Shown here in pieces: positions 61,691 through 64,000 of a stretch of 64,000 nt of DNA. The stretch spans positions 2,542,001 through 2,606,000 of the forward strand of contig NC_014963.1 in the NCBI RefSeq assembly GCF_000179915.2, given 5' to 3'. Under the pieces are notes generated by a model. The model saw nothing but the letters and a program-made list of their open reading frames with translations. It did not search any database and was not told where the DNA came from. This stretch comes from Terriglobus saanensis SP1PR4. Lineage in GTDB: Bacteria > Acidobacteriota > Terriglobia > Terriglobales > Acidobacteriaceae. Position 1 is the stretch's first letter. Every line of letters starts with the position of its first letter. Position numbers and translations under genes: made by a program.

Positions 61691-61702
61691 GCAGCGACTG
61701 CC

Positions 61703-63202
61703 ATGCTCTTTAACTCTTACGGATTTCTTTTCGTCTTCCTTCCCGTTACGCTCCTCGGGTTCCATCTTCTGGGGCGCTTTGGACGGCGGCCCGTCATTCT
61801 ATGGCTGACGCTCATGTCGGTCGTCTTCTATAGCGCCTGGAACAGAGTTTTTGTTCTGTTTCTTTTGGGTTCCATAGCAACCAACTTTGCGCTGTCGCGC
61901 TGGATAGCAGATGCGCCGGAGAATAGCCACAGGCGTAAAGCACTGCTCTGGTGCAGCGTAGGCGCAAACTTACTTGCGCTCTTTTACTTCAAGTACCTCT
62001 TCACGCTTCTGACCCACCTTGCCGGGCATCACTGGATCGGTAAGCCCCATCCCATTCTTCTCCCGCTGGGCATCTCCTTCTTCACCTTTACCCAGATCAG
62101 CTATCTCATCGATCTGGCGCAGGGGCAGGCGGAAGAGAAAGACTTTCTCAGCTACCTTTTGTTCGTAACATTCTTCCCGCATCTCATTGCGGGCCCCATC
62201 CTTCATCACAAAGAGATGATGCCGCAGTTCGCAGAGGGACGCCGCTTTCAGGTCACAGCGGAGAACTTCTCGCTTGGCTTCACCTGGTTCGTGTTCGGAC
62301 TGGCAAAAAAAGTTTTGATCGCGGACCATCTCGCGGCGAAATCAGACTTTACTTTTTCCCATGCCGGAGCGCTGGGGCTTTTACCCGCGTGGACAGGCCT
62401 GGTGGTCTACTCCATGCAGTTATACTTCGATTTCTCGGGGTACTCGGATATGGCCATCGGTTTGGCTCGTATGTTTGGCATCGAGTTTCCGATGAACTTC
62501 AACTCGCCGTGGAAGGCAACCAGCGTCACGGAGTACTGGCAGCGCTGGCACATAACGCTGACGCGCTACATCACGCTCTATCTCTATAACCCGCTGCTTC
62601 TTGGAGTGCAGCGACGACGCATGGATGCGGGCAAGAAGGTCTCGCGAAAGTCGCTGGCGACCCTTGGGGGATTCACCGCGATGGTGGCCTATCCGACCAT
62701 GCTGACAATGCTCCTGACGGGAATGTGGCATGGCGCTGGACTTCAATTTCTTCTCTTCGGCGTGCTGCATGGTATCTATCTGACGGCAGCCCAAGCATGG
62801 CGACACTTCCGCCCCAACGCCAACGTGAGCACGAAGTGGCCCGTGCTGGGCATGCGCGTCGGAGTCTATCTGCAGGTGGCGTTTGCCTTGGTCTTCTTCC
62901 GTTCAGCGTCCCTGGGAAAAGCGTTCGCGATGATTGCCGATATGGCAGGACGGCATGGCCTTGGTCAGCTGGATACCGAGATCCCCGTGTTGCTCGCATT
63001 CGCCCTCTTTCCTGTCGTCTGGTATCTGCCCAATACCCAGGAGATTTTGGGACAGCAGGCAACGACCGAAGTGGGGCTTCCTCTGCTCGAACGGATACGA
63101 TGGCGGCCGAACATGCCATGGGCATGCGCTACGGCCGCCGTCTTCTTTGCTGTCCTCGTCCTGATGAACGAAGTTTCGACCTTCCTCTACTTCCAGTTCT
63201 AA
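61703..63202 (+). CDS. MBOAT-family O-acyltransferase (AlgI-like)
   Basis: A 499-residue protein with about ten to twelve membrane helices. The conserved MBOAT blocks are present: LPLGISFFTFTQISYLIDLAQG, FVTFFPHLIAGPILHHKEMMPQF, SMQLYFDFSGYSDMAIGLARMFGI and the catalytic His region MTMLLTGMWHGAGLQFLLFGVLHGIY. AlgI-like enzymes pass acyl groups across the membrane for O-acetylation of alginate, peptidoglycan or other glycans. It is coupled with the upstream SGNH-like gene. No polymer-synthesis genes are in the window, so the target polysaccharide is unknown. Confidence 0.92.
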   Translation: MLFNSYGFLFVFLPVTLLGFHLLGRFGRRPVILWLTLMSVVFYSAWNRVFVLFLLGSIATNFALSRWIADAPENSHRRKALLWCSVGANLLALFYFKYLFTLLTHLAGHHWIGKPHPILLPLGISFFTFTQISYLIDLAQGQAEEKDFLSYLLFVTFFPHLIAGPILHHKEMMPQFAEGRRFQVTAENFSLGFTWFVFGLAKKVLIADHLAAKSDFTFSHAGALGLLPAWTGLVVYSMQLYFDFSGYSDMAIGLARMFGIEFPMNFNSPWKATSVTEYWQRWHITLTRYITLYLYNPLLLGVQRRRMDAGKKVSRKSLATLGGFTAMVAYPTMLTMLLTGMWHGAGLQFLLFGVLHGIYLTAAQAWRHFRPNANVSTKWPVLGMRVGVYLQVAFALVFFRSASLGKAFAMIADMAGRHGLGQLDTEIPVLLAFALFPVVWYLPNTQEILGQQATTEVGLPLLERIRWRPNMPWACATAAVFFAVLVLMNEVSTFLYFQF

Positions 63203-63211
63203 AGACTCGCT

Positions 63212-64000
63212 CTACGGCATGGACCGAACGCACGCAAAGCCTTTTGCTCCAGCGGAGAGAGTGTACTTCGTAATCGAAGCGGGGATGACAGTCGCGGTTC
63301 CGAGAAGAAGCTCCACCTCACTGCCATCCGAGGCCTTGAGAGTCGCACTACCTTCAAGCGCAACGATGCAATGCGGCTTTCCCGCTGCGTCTGCGAGATC
63401 CAGTGTGCCGTTGGCGGGAAGGTCGAAGCGGTCGACGGTGAAGTAATGCTGCTGGATAAGGCGGGTCCCACGAACATCGGGCGCAGCGTTCAGAGACAGT
63501 GCCTCCGGTTTCACAGGACCGGCAGCGGTCTTTGCCTTAGCTATAGCAATTCCCTGTTCCAGATGCAGCTCGCGCGGGCGACCATAGTCATACATGCGAT
63601 AGGTAATATCAGAGGTCTGTTGCGTTTCAAGCAGCGTGAGTCCAGGCCCAATGGCGTGCACTGTTCCTGCATCGACGAAGATCATGTCGCCAACATGCAG
63701 CACGATCTGGTTGAGAAGCTCTTCCATGCTGTTGTCTGCTACCGAAGCGCGCACCTGGTCCGGCGTCACACCGGGCTTCAGACCACAGGCGACGGCCGCT
63801 CCTGGCTCTGCCGCGAGGGTGTACCAGCACTCCGTTTTGCCTCGTCGCTGGCCCATGGCCTGCGCCTGCTCGTCGTTGGGATGCACCTGCACCGACAGCT
63901 TATCGTCCGGGAAGAGCAGCTTGAGCAGAAGCGGAAACTCGCCTTCGCCCTCCCATGCTCCAAGTAACGGTACGGCATGCATCTTCGCAATTTCAGCGAG
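63212..64000 (-). CDS. manA: mannose-6-phosphate isomerase class I, 5' end off the window
   Basis: The C-terminal 262 codons of a phosphomannose isomerase, which interconverts mannose-6-phosphate and fructose-6-phosphate. The zinc-binding cupin motif KLSVQVHPNDEQA is present, with QTSDITYRMYDYGR (Gln, Asp, Tyr) and VDAGTVHAIGPGLTLLE (His). The frame remains open to the right edge (codons before the internal ATG read LAEIAK), so the true start lies outside. It ends ten bases from the convergent MBOAT gene. ManA supplies mannose for glycan synthesis, consistent with a nearby surface glycan-acylation pair. Confidence 0.93.
   Translation of the reverse strand, partial: LAEIAKMHAVPLLGAWEGEGEFPLLLKLLFPDDKLSVQVHPNDEQAQAMGQRRGKTECWYTLAAEPGAAVACGLKPGVTPDQVRASVADNSMEELLNQIVLHVGDMIFVDAGTVHAIGPGLTLLETQQTSDITYRMYDYGRPRELHLEQGIAIAKAKTAAGPVKPEALSLNAAPDVRGTRLIQQHYFTVDRFDLPANGTLDLADAAGKPHCIVALEGSATLKASDGSEVELLLGTATVIPASITKYTLSAGAKGFACVRSMP

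Noticed and set aside
1-64000. Mobile elements, CRISPR arrays, phage genes, rRNA or tRNA genes
   Set aside because: None seen: no transposase or integrase motifs, no regularly spaced repeats and no rRNA or tRNA signature on either strand.

Overview
The window looks like chromosomal DNA from an acidobacterium of the Terriglobus/Granulicella/Edaphobacter type (class Terriglobia). This is inferred from gene content: Ig-like repeat proteins with a hydrophobic C-terminus, an Oar-like TonB-dependent receptor with an N-terminal carboxypeptidase-regulatory domain, a GWxTD-domain protein, several Tat-exported enzymes, a DUF6807/Gfo-Idh pair and a DUF5054 protein. The base composition looks moderately GC-rich and even throughout. 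I see no transposase, integrase, phage gene, CRISPR array, rRNA or tRNA. Coding density is high; the only long non-coding stretch is 26901-27581.

Layout. 1-2313: the end of a large Ig-like repeat surface protein (start off the left edge), then a small outer-membrane barrel. 2327-5894: a fatty-acid module, with oleate hydratase divergent from a MarR regulator that is followed by FabF; two palindromes lie in the divergent region. 6070-8479: a translationally coupled Gfo/Idh oxidoreductase and DUF6807 protein. 8538-15871: a TonB-dependent receptor, a carboxypeptidase-regulatory-domain barrel and a GWxTD protein. 16144-19213: a MacA-like adaptor and an ABC ATPase without a permease, then a ZIP transporter. 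19269-23434: a minus-strand operon of five genes (GlmS-like SIS protein, L-fuconate dehydratase, FAH-family hydrolase, Lrp, Fur). 23575-26900: a glycine-zipper lipoprotein, an M29 aminopeptidase and a Tat-exported HisC-like aminotransferase.

27582-36047: a complete heavy-metal RND efflux operon (TolC, lipoprotein adaptor, CzcA-type pump) divergent from a histidine kinase and a sigma-54-dependent response regulator; a good -24/-12 promoter lies in front of the kinase. 36102-40223: a histidine phosphatase, a two-gene membrane/exported module of unknown function rich in His and Met, and a DUF1643 protein. 40270-45942: a methyltransferase, HtpG and the helicase HrpB. 46015-49742: a small membrane protein and an unusual cluster of two esterases, an ATP-grasp ligase with a histone-like Lys/Ala tail, and a small exported protein.

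49923-54590: the ribosome/tRNA maturation cluster rpsP-khpA-rimM-trmD-rplS, split by an antisense outer-membrane protein gene and by an MDR-type oxidoreductase. 54658-57303: an exported hypothetical protein divergent from rnhB, which overlaps a PIG-L deacetylase. 57300-60464: a Tat-exported DUF5054 (GH38-like) protein divergent from an IclR regulator, with a terminator-like hairpin between them. 60602-64000: an SGNH-like protein with an MBOAT acyltransferase (probable surface glycan O-acylation), then the 3' part of manA, which runs off the right edge.

The best candidates for undescribed biology are the esterase/ATP-grasp cluster (46493-49742) and the two-gene membrane module (36859-39563). 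The Met-for-Glu oleate hydratase with its likely operators and the attenuator-like hairpin at 59446 are smaller points of interest.
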